Numbered from the stretch's first letter, positions 17,167-26,671 are shown. The stretch is DNA of 64,000 nt from Flavobacteriales bacterium UBA6057 (GCA_002428995.1 DIYJ01000005.1:282474-346473); one strand, 5' to 3'. Numbers and translations: made by a program. The notes: generated by a model from the sequence alone, not told the origin.

Positions 17167-20075
17167 TTTTGAATGATTGGTATCGTAAGTGTTACTAGGG
17201 TTCCGGCAACGAGTCCCTGATCGTCTGTCACATCTGAAACTTCAACCGTCACCTTTCGGTCGTACAGGGCTTCGATCAACCGGAGTCGTTGCTCGTTCAT
17301 TTCCATTCCAGAAGAAGCGTGCTGGTATTCACCCTGTGAAAACTCCCTGGCCGCCTCTCTCCCTACTCCATCATCTTCCACCTTCAGCACAATGGAATCG
17401 CCAACCCGGTGCGCTGACACCCGAATGTGTCCAGCGTCATCCTTATTCATCAACCCATGCCAGATGGCGTTTTCAACATACGGCTGAACGAGCTGTGTGG
17501 GAATGTAGGTGTTCTCAGCATCGAGGGATGAATCCACCTCAATACTGAAGGTCATCCGATCCTTGAATCGAAGTTTTTCCAGCTCCAGGTATTTTTCTAC
17601 CAGCGCCAGTTCTTCGCTGATCTTGACCAATGGATCGTGCGAATTTTCCAAAATCTGTCGAATGAGCCTCGAAAACAGCAACAGGTAGTTTCCTGAATTC
17701 ACCTTATCGTTTTTGCGGATGTAGTTGTGCACAGAGTTGAGCGCGTTGAAGATGAAATGTGGCTTTAACTGCGCATTGAGCGCCTGCTGCTGGGATCGGG
17801 CCATTTTGAGCTCCAAGGCTGTTTTTTCGCGAAGGCTCGACAAGCGCCAATAGAAGAAGGCAATGAAAACACCAATAAGCCCTACCAACACAGAAAACAC
17901 AAACCAACTGCGTTGCCAGATCGGTGAGTTAATCCGAAAGGAATAAACTGCCGGGGTTTCACTCCACAAACCGCGCACGCTCTGCCCCATCACCTCGAAG
18001 GAATAAGTGCCTGGTGGAAGCATGTAGCGAACTTGACGCCCCAAGGTCTCTGTCCATTGCTGGTCATAGCCCTTCAATCGATAGCGATACCGCACCTGAT
18101 GTGCATTTCGAAAGCTTACCCCAACATATTTGAAGTCAAACACATTGGACTGGTGATCGAACTCCACTCTATCCGTCTCGCTAACACGCATTCCATTGAC
18201 ATTGACTTCTTCGAGATGCACCCTTGGAGGCACCCGATCTTCAAAAATGTGGTCGATTGGGAAAAAAGTGATCCCTTCTTGCGTGGCCACCCAAAGCTTG
18301 CCCGAGTAGATTTCAATATCGTTTACCTCATTGGAAATAAGTCCATCATTACGTGAAATAAACTCTGCGGACACTGTTCGTTCCTGATGATCGAGTTTTA
18401 GCCGGGCAATTCCTTTTTTACCCCCAATCCATATCAGTTGATCGTTCTGAACAGCGATTTTAGATATACGCCCGAAGTTAAACTGCTGGAATGCTGTAAC
18501 ATCCCAAATGCTGGAGCCATCATAAACCAGCAGCCGGTGATCTTTTGTACTCAAAAAAAGGTGCTCATCCGAACTCTCTATATCAATAATCCAGGTATCT
18601 CTAAACGCCTCTAAAGGCTCCAAAACGGTATCCTTTTGAGGATTCATGACGGCAAGTCCAGAGTTAAATCCAGCGTAAACGAGGTGATTCCATGTACACA
18701 TCGATTCTGTTCGCCATCCTCTTATTTCAGGAGACAAACGTGTTCCACGCAGTTTGCTCGAATATTTGAGGTATTGACTTCCCTCAGGTTGTAGCCATAA
18801 GCCGTCACCTCGGCTGATTTCGCAAGCAACGCGATTTGTAACCGTCTTTAAAGACCATTTCTGCGGGGTAGGTTCTACTACTCTCATACAAACCCAGACT
18901 TCTTCTCCTCCGCCCAAAATCTCGTATATCTCGCCCAAATCAGTGGCGGCCAGATCTCCGCTACGATCGGACATTATGCTGCGCTTGTAAACCTTTCCAT
19001 GCTTGGTACCAATCCACAAGTTAGAGTCCGTCCCATGTATAGTGGTGATGGTTTCTGTGTGTGAACTAGTACCATACTCTTCAGACATGACTTCGAGCGA
19101 TGGAGAATAATAGATTCCATCTTCAGTTGTTGTAAACCAGATTCCACCTTCTCGATCTTCATAAATCCTGGATACGGTCTTTTCGGATAGGAACTCATGT
19201 GGTTTCGAATCAAGGTCTCCCCTGTCAAAACGAAATGCTCCGTTTCGAAACATTCCAACCCAAACATTTCCGCTCCGATCTGTGTAGGCGCTGATGGTAG
19301 CCTCTGAAGGAAGTAACGCAGACTGCAACCTACCCTTGGTATTGAAACGTACCAAGGACCTGTTCTGAGCCGCATAATACTCTGCTCCGTTTGCCGTAAC
19401 GCTGAGAGAAGATGTCATATGAGTGTTTTCTGCATCAAAGGGAATCAGGATCGTATCACCCGGGAATTGATATTTCATCTGATCTCTAAATTCCTCGATC
19501 CTTTCGGGGCGCATGCTTCCGAAAATGAGTCCTTCAGGATAATCTGGTTCTACCTGCATGGCAAAACCTCTGGCCTGCGAACCATCCACCTCTATCGCGG
19601 TAACATTGCCGTTGGGGTCAATTTTGCAATGAGCATATGATTGTGCAGATCCCAACCAAATAGTATCACCTCGGTCAACATGCATGGAGACAATCACTCT
19701 GATTTTACGTCCCTTCTTAAATTGCTCATTCCAGGCCGGTGCGTGAATCTTCCCATCTTCAATGTAATTCAGCCCAGCATGAGTATAGGAAAACATCCAA
19801 ATCCTCCGCTTGTGGTCTTGATGGAATCCAAACACCACCTCACTCGAAAGTCCATCGCGCTCTCCAAAGACCTTAAACTCATAGCCATCAAACCTCACCA
19901 ACCCACGATCGGTGGCAAACCACATGAATCCGTCATCGTCCTGGATGGCGTCATACACTTCAGAACTGGGCAACCCCTGGTCTACTCCGTAATGAATATA
20001 GGCGGGTTCTTGAGCAAGCACGTGGGAAGCGAGCAAGAATGCGCAGCAGAAGAGGGTTAACCGTAGGAAGGACAA
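17163..20075 (-). CDS. Membrane LytS-type histidine kinase with a two-component propeller sensor
   Basis: I place the start at a TTG at 20075, giving 970 residues and a clean signal peptide (FLRLTLFCCAFLLASHVLAQ). The only in-frame ATGs (20225, 20243) would add 50-56 residues unlike any leader and would leave 2 or 20 bases to the divergent gene; a promoter also lies below them. The periplasmic part carries propeller repeats of the GLPSSEVYDAIQDDDGFMWFATD type to about residue 630, then a Y_Y_Y domain (YRYRLKGYDQQW). A single membrane helix (about 723-745) leads to a His_kinase domain with phospho-His773 in LKPHFIFNALNS and an HATPase domain (VENAIWHG, DDGVGREA). It is a sensor of an unknown extracellular cue and pairs with the regulator at 16396-17166. 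Confidence 0.88.
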   Translation of the reverse strand: MSFLRLTLFCCAFLLASHVLAQEPAYIHYGVDQGLPSSEVYDAIQDDDGFMWFATDRGLVRFDGYEFKVFGERDGLSSEVVFGFHQDHKRRIWMFSYTHAGLNYIEDGKIHAPAWNEQFKKGRKIRVIVSMHVDRGDTIWLGSAQSYAHCKIDPNGNVTAIEVDGSQARGFAMQVEPDYPEGLIFGSMRPERIEEFRDQMKYQFPGDTILIPFDAENTHMTSSLSVTANGAEYYAAQNRSLVRFNTKGRLQSALLPSEATISAYTDRSGNVWVGMFRNGAFRFDRGDLDSKPHEFLSEKTVSRIYEDREGGIWFTTTEDGIYYSPSLEVMSEEYGTSSHTETITTIHGTDSNLWIGTKHGKVYKRSIMSDRSGDLAATDLGEIYEILGGGEEVWVCMRVVEPTPQKWSLKTVTNRVACEISRGDGLWLQPEGSQYLKYSSKLRGTRLSPEIRGWRTESMCTWNHLVYAGFNSGLAVMNPQKDTVLEPLEAFRDTWIIDIESSDEHLFLSTKDHRLLVYDGSSIWDVTAFQQFNFGRISKIAVQNDQLIWIGGKKGIARLKLDHQERTVSAEFISRNDGLISNEVNDIEIYSGKLWVATQEGITFFPIDHIFEDRVPPRVHLEEVNVNGMRVSETDRVEFDHQSNVFDFKYVGVSFRNAHQVRYRYRLKGYDQQWTETLGRQVRYMLPPGTYSFEVMGQSVRGLWSETPAVYSFRINSPIWQRSWFVFSVLVGLIGVFIAFFYWRLSSLREKTALELKMARSQQQALNAQLKPHFIFNALNSVHNYIRKNDKVNSGNYLLLFSRLIRQILENSHDPLVKISEELALVEKYLELEKLRFKDRMTFSIEVDSSLDAENTYIPTQLVQPYVENAIWHGLMNKDDAGHIRVSAHRVGDSIVLKVEDDGVGREAAREFSQGEYQHASSGMEMNEQRLRLIEALYDRKVTVEVSDVTDDQGLVAGTLVTLTIPIIQK

Positions 20076-20102
20076 GAAAGAAATCGTCTTTGGGTAAAGG
20101 TT

Positions 20103-20132
20103 GAAAATTACTTCGTTTTGAGCGAACCCCAA
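20103..20132 (-). promoter_or_regulatory. Candidate promoter of the 17163-20075 kinase: TTG-N19-TAATTTTC
   Basis: Minus strand -33 TTG (20130-20132) and -7-like TAATTTTC (20103-20110; one mismatch) separated by 19 bases. Transcripts from here would miss the upstream ATGs, which supports a TTG start at 20075. Confidence 0.4.
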
Positions 20133-20245
20133 ACCAAGGCTCAACGCGCAAATTGTACGATCGTCTGATAGGATTGTATAAACGAACGCTTTGACTGTAG
20201 CACGGTCAATAGCTGCTGAAAACATCCCCGTTATCTTGGTCATTC

Positions 20246-23134
20246 ATGTTTCTGAGATCCAAAATCCTGCTCATCACCCTTTTGATTGCATCCTGCTCCA
20301 TGGGCCAATCAAAGTCCTCCTTCAGCTACACGCAATACGGTGTTGCGGATGGTTTACCAAGTTCTGAGGTTTACCAATCCATTGAAGATGATGAAGGTTA
20401 TTTATGGTTCGCCACCGACCGGGGAGTCGCGCGCTTCAACGGGCATCGCTTTGAGCGGTTTTCTCTTCACGAGGGATTCATTGATGTCACCATTTTTGGA
20501 ATGACAAAAGACCCGAATGGGCGAATCTGGTTTTTCTCCTACAGCAATGACCTTTACTATCATCAGAACGGAGTCATCTACCGGCATTGCCTCTCCGACT
20601 CTCTGAAAAAAATGGCGGAAGTCATTACCGCCATTCATGTCTCTGACACTATGATCACGGTTGTAGATGAGGAAGGTGTGATCATCGAATCCAAACTGGA
20701 CTGCTCTGTTGTTGAGCGGGCCACTCCATTACCGGACCAGCCAGGATACCTAGAGCTTAATGTGAGCAACAGTCCGTTGTTTTCCATCCACTTCAATGCG
20801 GGTGATCCCATTGAATTCATAAGACTTCGGAACGTCAGACAAGATTCAATATTGACGGAGAAGACTGGTTTCCAGAATATTGAGTCTTACAAAAAGGTGT
20901 TCGCTCATCGATTTGACCAGACCTATTACTGCATTTTCAATTACGACCTGCTGATCTACAAGCCGGGTGAAGACTGCCAGCGAATTCACTTCTCGGAAAA
21001 CCTCAAAAATGCTCTGTTGGTAAAAGACGGCAGCCTCTGGCTTGGAACGGAGAACGGAGTCTATCGATACAGTTTGAAAGATCTGGATCAAACACCTGAG
21101 AAGTACCTCGATGGCTTTAGCATTACTTCCATCGTATCAGATCGGGAAGGCGGATATTGGTTCACCACGCATAACAATGGAGTGCTTTATGCTCCTGTGA
21201 TCGAAAACCAGTGTTTTTCGGCCACGAACGGCCTCAGCAATGAACGAGTTGACGCAGCAACAGCGTTGAATGGCCAGTTTTACATTGGTGGTTACGATGG
21301 CAGCATTTACAACATAGATCCTAATCTGGGTGAGATCAAACGCCTTGCAGACATCGATGAGCACGTGCAAGAGATTACGTCAACGGCCACAGGGAAAGTG
21401 AGCTTTGCAAACCAGTATGAGTATGATCCGGAAACCACTATTCTGACCCGAAAGCGAGAATTGGCCAATACGCATACGCTGGACAACGCATATGTTCTCT
21501 TTAGAATTGGAGACACACTCTCTATCTACCATCGGGAAAGCATGGAATTGATCTCACAAAGCGTATTGAACGTAAAGTCCTACAAGCATACCCTGCTTCG
21601 GCAAGGAGAACTATGGCTTGGCGGCAGATTCGGATTGGTAAAAACGAATGGCCTGCAACTAAGCTCCCTGGCAGAGGTGCACTCCATCTTTGGGAGTCGA
21701 ATCTCCGATCTCATTTCGATCAATGATTCAACCATAGCCGTTGCCACATTGGGTGGCGGCATTGCGTTGCTAACGGATGAAAAAAGTGTAACCATAATCG
21801 ATGCTGAAGATGGTTTGGCTGATGATCTATGCAATCGATTACTGTATGATGAGGAAGGAGTGCTGTGGGTTGGAACAAATGCGGGTTTGAGCAAGATTTC
21901 AAACCCATTGTCAGCGAATCGCCACATCGAAAACCTGGACATTTCCGATGGCCTCGTTTCAGACCTCATTCTCGGTATAGCTCGTGCAAAAGAATGGGTG
22001 TTGGTAACTACAAATCGTGGAGTTTCCCTTTTCCGTGAACAGGATTTGCATCCGGCACCTGAACGAATCCCGGTTTATATCAGCCACATCAGAGTGAATG
22101 GAGAAACAAGCGTTTTTAATCCGGATCGCCACCTGAAGCATCGCGAGAATAACCTCCAGTTTCATTTTGATGCCGTGAGCTTCAAACATCGGGCATCACT
22201 GGAGTTTCGTTACCGATTGAAAAGGTTTACAGGATGGACAGTCACGCACAACAACGAACTGGAATTCAACTCCTTGCCTCCTGGCGAATACCATCTTGAA
22301 ATCCAGGCGGGAGATGGCCACGGATGGTGGGCTCCCGGTGCCGCAGAAGTTCGCTTTGTCATTGATGAACCGCTGTGGCAACGCAACTGGTTCATCGGGT
22401 TGATGATGGCGGCATGCATCGCAGTCCTGCTTGTTGCCACGCAACTGCGCATCCACTATTTGCGAAGGCACCAAAGACTGCTTACCAAAATCAGTTTCTA
22501 TCAAAACCAAGCCCTGGCATCGCAAATCAATCCACACTTCATTTTCAATAGCCTCAACTCTATTCAAGCCTATGCGGTGCGCAATGATGCAAATCAGCTG
22601 ACCGCCTTTGTGTCACGGTTTGCCAAGCTCATACGGCTGGTATTCGAAGTGATGTCTCACCGACTGATACCACTAGACACTGAAATTGATCTGCTAAAGC
22701 GCTACCTCGAGTTTGAAAGCCTCCGCTTCCGGGAGAAAATGAGCTATGATCTCGTGATCGAGGGTGAAGAAGATCTTTCTTCCTGCTTCATTCCTCCTCT
22801 TCTCATTCAGCCAATTGTAGAAAACGCCATCAAGCACGGAGCCATGAAAGATGAAGAACACAGCTCTGGGCATGTGAAGATCGTTTTCAGCATGACCACC
22901 AGCTTGCTGAGCATATCAGTACTGGACAATGGAAAAGGCTTTGAATCATCGAAGCAATCCAAGCGCTTCGAAGGAACCCCTGAAAAGCCTTCGGGCATGG
23001 GGTTGGTGAAAAAAAGGCTGCAACTATTGGAACAATGGCTAGGCAAACCATGCAGTTTTAACGTCTACAGTGACAGTGACGGAACGGAGGTAGTTGTCAG
23101 CCTCCCGATCCTGAAATCGAAGCCAAACGAATGA
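20246..23134 (+). CDS. Membrane LytS-type histidine kinase with a propeller sensor, second copy
   Basis: 962 residues, same plan as the divergent kinase. The signal segment is residues 1-20, then propeller repeats begin with YGVADGLPSSEVYQSIEDD and continue to about residue 610 (WLGTENGVY, GGYWFTTHNNGV, VLWVGTNAGLS). A Y_Y_Y domain (FRYRLKRFTGWTV), a membrane helix (about 713-735), a coiled linker and the His_kinase domain with His764 in INPHFIFNSLNS follow. The ATPase has VENAIKHG and DNGKGF. It phosphorylates the regulator at 23131, whose ATG overlaps its stop codon by 4 bases. Its N-terminal segment contains an IASC sequence resembling a lipobox, but a transmembrane kinase is the better reading. 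Ligand unknown. Confidence 0.93.
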   Translation: MFLRSKILLITLLIASCSMGQSKSSFSYTQYGVADGLPSSEVYQSIEDDEGYLWFATDRGVARFNGHRFERFSLHEGFIDVTIFGMTKDPNGRIWFFSYSNDLYYHQNGVIYRHCLSDSLKKMAEVITAIHVSDTMITVVDEEGVIIESKLDCSVVERATPLPDQPGYLELNVSNSPLFSIHFNAGDPIEFIRLRNVRQDSILTEKTGFQNIESYKKVFAHRFDQTYYCIFNYDLLIYKPGEDCQRIHFSENLKNALLVKDGSLWLGTENGVYRYSLKDLDQTPEKYLDGFSITSIVSDREGGYWFTTHNNGVLYAPVIENQCFSATNGLSNERVDAATALNGQFYIGGYDGSIYNIDPNLGEIKRLADIDEHVQEITSTATGKVSFANQYEYDPETTILTRKRELANTHTLDNAYVLFRIGDTLSIYHRESMELISQSVLNVKSYKHTLLRQGELWLGGRFGLVKTNGLQLSSLAEVHSIFGSRISDLISINDSTIAVATLGGGIALLTDEKSVTIIDAEDGLADDLCNRLLYDEEGVLWVGTNAGLSKISNPLSANRHIENLDISDGLVSDLILGIARAKEWVLVTTNRGVSLFREQDLHPAPERIPVYISHIRVNGETSVFNPDRHLKHRENNLQFHFDAVSFKHRASLEFRYRLKRFTGWTVTHNNELEFNSLPPGEYHLEIQAGDGHGWWAPGAAEVRFVIDEPLWQRNWFIGLMMAACIAVLLVATQLRIHYLRRHQRLLTKISFYQNQALASQINPHFIFNSLNSIQAYAVRNDANQLTAFVSRFAKLIRLVFEVMSHRLIPLDTEIDLLKRYLEFESLRFREKMSYDLVIEGEEDLSSCFIPPLLIQPIVENAIKHGAMKDEEHSSGHVKIVFSMTTSLLSISVLDNGKGFESSKQSKRFEGTPEKPSGMGLVKKRLQLLEQWLGKPCSFNVYSDSDGTEVVVSLPILKSKPNE

Positions 23135-23865
23135 TCAAAGCTGTTTTAATAGACGATGAGCCCGATGCGATTGAAGTGCTCACCACATTACTTGCCCGAA
23201 GCTTTCCAGATATTGAGATCATAGGCGTCTTTACCAATGCCCGGGAAGCGCTGGCAAAAACACCTGATCTATCTCCTCAGCTCGTGTTTCTGGACATTGA
23301 GATGCCAGGTATGAACGGCCTGGAAGTAATGGACAGACTCAACCTTCCAGAGAGCTACTTTGTGTTTTTTACGGCACACGAGAAGTATGCGCTGAAAGCC
23401 CTGAAACAAGAGGCGCTGGATTACCTGCTCAAGCCAATAGATCCGCAAGAGCTTTTGGATACCGTCAATAAGGTGAGAGCACGAATTGAGCTGAACGACC
23501 GTCCTGACTATGTCACCATCGCGCGCCAGCTCTTGCAGGCCGATCGGATTCGCATACCAACCGGAAAAGGATGGCGACTGCTGGAGGTAAGCGACATCGT
23601 GTTCATCCGTGCGCAGGGCAACTACTCTGATATCACGATGAGCGATGGCAGTACCATCGTTGTCATCAAACTTCTGAGAGAGTTTGAAGAAGAATTGGCA
23701 TCCTCAGGCTTCTTCCGTCCCCACAACTCCTACCTGGTGAATCCCCGCCACGTGTTGGAATACGTGCGGTCGGACGGTGGCTGGCTGATCCTCTCCAATC
23801 AGGCGGAAATCTCCGTCTCCAAAAAGTACCGTCAAGACCTGAATAAGCTCACTTTTATGGATTAA
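23131..23865 (+). CDS. LytTR-family response regulator, second copy
   Basis: 244 residues. The receiver has an IDDEPDA acidic pocket, Asp55 in LVFLDIEMPG as phospho-acceptor, Thr in FFTAHEKYA and Lys in LLKP. The LytTR domain occupies about 140-244 (RLLEVSDIVFIRAQGNYSDI, FRPHNSYLVNPRHVLEY). It is coupled to the kinase gene by an ATGA overlap and is clearly paralogous to the 16396-17166 regulator (shared IDVLT/LxxLL, LSPQ, FLDI and LLKP frames), so the two pairs come from a duplication. No target can be assigned. The next 400 bases hold an intergenic repeat element. Confidence 0.94.
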   Translation: MIKAVLIDDEPDAIEVLTTLLARSFPDIEIIGVFTNAREALAKTPDLSPQLVFLDIEMPGMNGLEVMDRLNLPESYFVFFTAHEKYALKALKQEALDYLLKPIDPQELLDTVNKVRARIELNDRPDYVTIARQLLQADRIRIPTGKGWRLLEVSDIVFIRAQGNYSDITMSDGSTIVVIKLLREFEEELASSGFFRPHNSYLVNPRHVLEYVRSDGGWLILSNQAEISVSKKYRQDLNKLTFMD

Positions 23866-23922
23866 AAGCGTTCATTCTCAGGGTAGACCATGATCTGACG
23901 GTCTCATGATCCGAAATGACTA

Positions 23923-24231
23923 TCCGCATGTTTACCCTAACTCATCCAACAGGCAGAGTTAACGGTTTTTCCTCCTTCTACTTTGTCTTGACACAAAGTA
24001 GAGCAAAGGTCAAGGCTGCCATCTTTTTGTGACCAGAGCGCGAATCAAAATTTCAGCTTGCCGCGATTTAAACTTGTTCGCGTTTTACGCGACCTTCAAA
24101 CACCAAATCGCTACGCAAAGCCAACGCACAATTTCTCTTCGATCTGGTACCCACAAAAAGAAAAAGGCCGGCTAAGTGCTCTGCCTAAATTCATCATCTA
24201 ATTTTCTGATTAACTGATCGTCTGATCATCC
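23923..24231 (+). repeat. Structured 0.3-kb intergenic element, copy 1
   Basis: Nearly identical to 46646-46950 over its whole length. It contains a 9-bp hairpin CTACTTTGT/ACAAAGTAG (23978-23986 with 23993-24001) whose loop CTTGAC (23987-23992) is the exact complement of GTCAAG at 24009-24014, allowing a pseudoknot. CTTTTTGTGACCAGA (24023-24037) pairs with TCTGGT plus CACAAAAAG (24143-24160, 3-base bulge), closing a long-range stem. A small hairpin CGCGT-TTT-ACGCG lies at 24080-24092. The end runs into ATCTAAT/CTGATTA low-complexity sequence. No credible open frame. It fills the gap between the regulator and the helicase. Confidence 0.8.
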
Positions 24232-24248
24232 AAAAGCCTTAACCTGCG

Positions 24249-24256
24249 TACCTTGC
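24249..24256 (+). promoter_or_regulatory. Weak -7-like element TACCTTGC
   Basis: Two mismatches to TAnnTTTG, 10 bases before the ATG of the helicase gene. No TTG at the expected -33 distance. Confidence 0.25.
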
Positions 24257-24266
24257 CCGACTCATC

Positions 24267-26507
24267 ATGGAATTGGATCTAATCGGCACGGCTGCTCGGT
24301 TTGTGAACACAACCAACGCTCACATTTTTCTAACGGGCAAAGCAGGAACGGGAAAAACGACCTTTCTGCGCGATTTGGCGAAGAAGACGCACAAGCGATT
24401 CGCGATTGTCGCTCCAACCGGCATTGCTGCGCTTAACGCAAAGGGCGTCACCATCCATTCGCAGTTCTTGCTGCCTTTGGGTACTTTCCTGCCCATCCGC
24501 GAGCCTTCGGGAAGCATTTCAGATTCGGCCAACATCTACACCCAAAACACCCTTGTGCGCAAGCATCCGTTGAATGCTGCCCGCAAGCAAGTGCTCCGCG
24601 ATCTCGACCTGCTGATCATTGACGAGGTGAGCATGCTCAGGGCCGATGTGCTGGACGCCATCGATTACCGGCTGCGGCAGGTGAAAAGAAACTACAACCA
24701 AAGCTTTGGCGGTGTCCAGGTATTGATGATTGGTGATCTCTATCAGCTGCCACCTATCGTTAAAGACGATGAATGGAACCTGTTGCGGGAATACTACCGC
24801 AGTGCCTGGTTTTTTGATGCAAAAGCGCTGGAACAAGGCGGTTTTGTGTACATCGAATTTGAGAAGATCTTCCGGCAGCAGGACGATCGCTTCATCCGCA
24901 TTCTCAATCACCTAAGGAACAACGTAGCGACCGCGGAAGACATTGAAGAACTGAACGCACACTACCAGCCGGAAGAGGAACGCGCAAAGCTGGAAGACGT
25001 CATCACACTTACTACACACAACTACCGCGCAGATGAGATGAACAGAAACGCCTTAGCTGCGATTGAAAAGCCTGCTTTCACCTATGCTGCCAGCGTTCAG
25101 GACGACTTCCCTAATTCCATGTTTCCGGTGGAGGATGTGTTGGAACTGAAAGTCGGAGCGCAAATCATGTTCATCAAAAACGATGCTGCGGAAGGGCGCT
25201 ACTTCAATGGAAAACTGGCAACCGTCACCGATCTCACGGACGAGAAGGTAACCGTGAAAATGTCAGGTGACAAAGGCAGCTACGTGCTGAAGAAGGAAAC
25301 CTGGGAAAACAGGAAGTACACCATCGACAAGGAAACCAAGGAGCTGGAAGAAGAGATCATCGGTTCGTTCATGCAATACCCCATCAAGCTGGCCTGGGCC
25401 ATCACGGTGCACAAAAGCCAGGGATTGACCTTCGAACGGGCCATTGTGGATGTGGGCAAGGCCTTCGCGGCCGGGCAGGTGTACGTGGCTCTGTCCCGTT
25501 TGCGATCCATTGACGGCCTCATACTTGGTACGCGCATTCATCAGGGAGCAATCTCTAGTGCCAGCGATGTGGTAGCCTTCAGCCAGCGAAAGGAAACGCA
25601 ACCTGCCATGCACGAGCTGCTGGTGAAAGGCCAGCGGCTCTTTTTGGAACAATTGCTCGTCAGCACTTTCGATTTCCGCGACCTGCTGGATCGGATCGGT
25701 CAGCTGAAACAGGACAAAGAGGCTGGAATGGAATTCAAGGATGACAGCATGAAAGCCACGCTGGACGTGATCCGCGAGAAACTGGAATCTGAAACCACTA
25801 ACACGGAAAACTTCAGAAAGCAACTGCTACGACTGCTGCGTGAAAACGACTCGGAAGCACTTGGCGATCGGATTGAACGGGGCAGCAAATACTACGCGTC
25901 CATGCTGAAGGACCTGATGAAACAGTTGCTGACGCACTTAGCAGCCGTGCATCAGTTGAGCCGGGTTAAAACCTACATCGCGCACCTTGAAGAAATCGAT
26001 CAGCTCATGATGAGAACGGTTGTGGAGGTGGTGAAAGCACCTCAAGTGGCGGAGGCTGTGATCAATGGCAAGGAGGTGGAGAAAGAGTCTAAAACGCTTT
26101 CCACACTGCTGGAAGAACGCAAGAGCATGGTGGCAGAAATCGAGGCCAAAACCAAAGTCAAATCCATCACAGGAAAGAAGAAAGCAAAGAAGAGCGGCAC
26201 AAAAGCTCCCAAGGGAGAAACCTACCTCAAGACACTTGCACTGGCCGAGGAAGGATTGTCCATCGATGACATTGCCGAAAAACGCGGGCTGACCACAGGA
26301 ACCGTAGAGGCTCACATCGCCAGGCTCATTGGCGACCGTAAACTTGAACTGGAAAACTTCCTACCCAAAGAAGCCTCGCAGCAAATAGCCAAGGCGCTCG
26401 CAGAAGAGGAAAACACCAATACCTCAGAAGCACACCGATACCTGAAAGGCGCCTACAGCTACGGACAGATCAGGATGGTTCAGGCTGTAATGAAAAGGGA
26501 AACGTAG
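24267..26507 (+). CDS. PIF1-like superfamily 1 DNA helicase with C-terminal HTH domain
   Basis: 746 residues. The helicase core includes Walker A GKAGTGKTT (about 25-33), motif Ia APTGIAALNAKGVTIHS, motif II IIDEVSML, motif III GDLYQLPP and the late motif AWAITVHKSQGLTFERA followed by VYVALSRLRS, all typical of PIF1/RecD2-type 5'-3' helicases. After residue 450 comes a long helical linker, then a Lys-rich stretch (KKKAKKSGTKAPKG) and a helix-turn-helix domain of the HTH_40 type (EEGLSIDDIAEKRGLTTGTVEAHI), otherwise seen at the end of RecQ proteins. It probably unwinds DNA forks or G-quadruplexes. The gene stands alone and converges on the gene ending at 26672. Confidence 0.92.
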   Translation: MELDLIGTAARFVNTTNAHIFLTGKAGTGKTTFLRDLAKKTHKRFAIVAPTGIAALNAKGVTIHSQFLLPLGTFLPIREPSGSISDSANIYTQNTLVRKHPLNAARKQVLRDLDLLIIDEVSMLRADVLDAIDYRLRQVKRNYNQSFGGVQVLMIGDLYQLPPIVKDDEWNLLREYYRSAWFFDAKALEQGGFVYIEFEKIFRQQDDRFIRILNHLRNNVATAEDIEELNAHYQPEEERAKLEDVITLTTHNYRADEMNRNALAAIEKPAFTYAASVQDDFPNSMFPVEDVLELKVGAQIMFIKNDAAEGRYFNGKLATVTDLTDEKVTVKMSGDKGSYVLKKETWENRKYTIDKETKELEEEIIGSFMQYPIKLAWAITVHKSQGLTFERAIVDVGKAFAAGQVYVALSRLRSIDGLILGTRIHQGAISSASDVVAFSQRKETQPAMHELLVKGQRLFLEQLLVSTFDFRDLLDRIGQLKQDKEAGMEFKDDSMKATLDVIREKLESETTNTENFRKQLLRLLRENDSEALGDRIERGSKYYASMLKDLMKQLLTHLAAVHQLSRVKTYIAHLEEIDQLMMRTVVEVVKAPQVAEAVINGKEVEKESKTLSTLLEERKSMVAEIEAKTKVKSITGKKKAKKSGTKAPKGETYLKTLALAEEGLSIDDIAEKRGLTTGTVEAHIARLIGDRKLELENFLPKEASQQIAKALAEEENTNTSEAHRYLKGAYSYGQIRMVQAVMKRET

Positions 26508-26512
26508 GATTC

Positions 26513-26549
26513 AGCTTCCAGCTGTCAGTAGCAAGCCATCAGCTTTGGT
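26513..26549. repeat. Interspersed AGCTGATAGC-type repeat, copy 2 (degenerate)
   Basis: CAGCTGTCAGTAGCAAGCC followed by ATCAGCT, related to the blocks at 9486 and 42963. It directly follows the helicase stop codon. Confidence 0.45.
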
Positions 26550-26580
26550 TTCGGAAAGACGGAATGAGCATTGACATCAT

Positions 26581-26640
26581 TTGAGGTTGAGGCTGAGGTT
26601 TTCATTGAGATTGAGGTTGTAATTGAGTTTGAGTTTGAAA
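26581..26640. repeat. Low-complexity TTGAGG-type repeat
   Basis: About ten degenerate copies of TTGAGG/TTGAG(T/A) in the 164-base gap between two convergent genes. A translated frame here is only a Glu/Val/Ile run and is not a gene. Confidence 0.65.
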
Positions 26641-26671
26641 TTCCACCCCAAAACCAAAGCTGCCAGCTATC

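Noticed and set aside
20232..20239. TATCTTGG as a -7 element for the kinase at 20246
   Set aside because: Only 6 bases separate it from the ATG and no -33 TTG is at a fitting distance.
23866..24266. tRNA or small gene in the gap before the helicase
   Set aside because: No cloverleaf or credible frame; the content is the structured repeat element.
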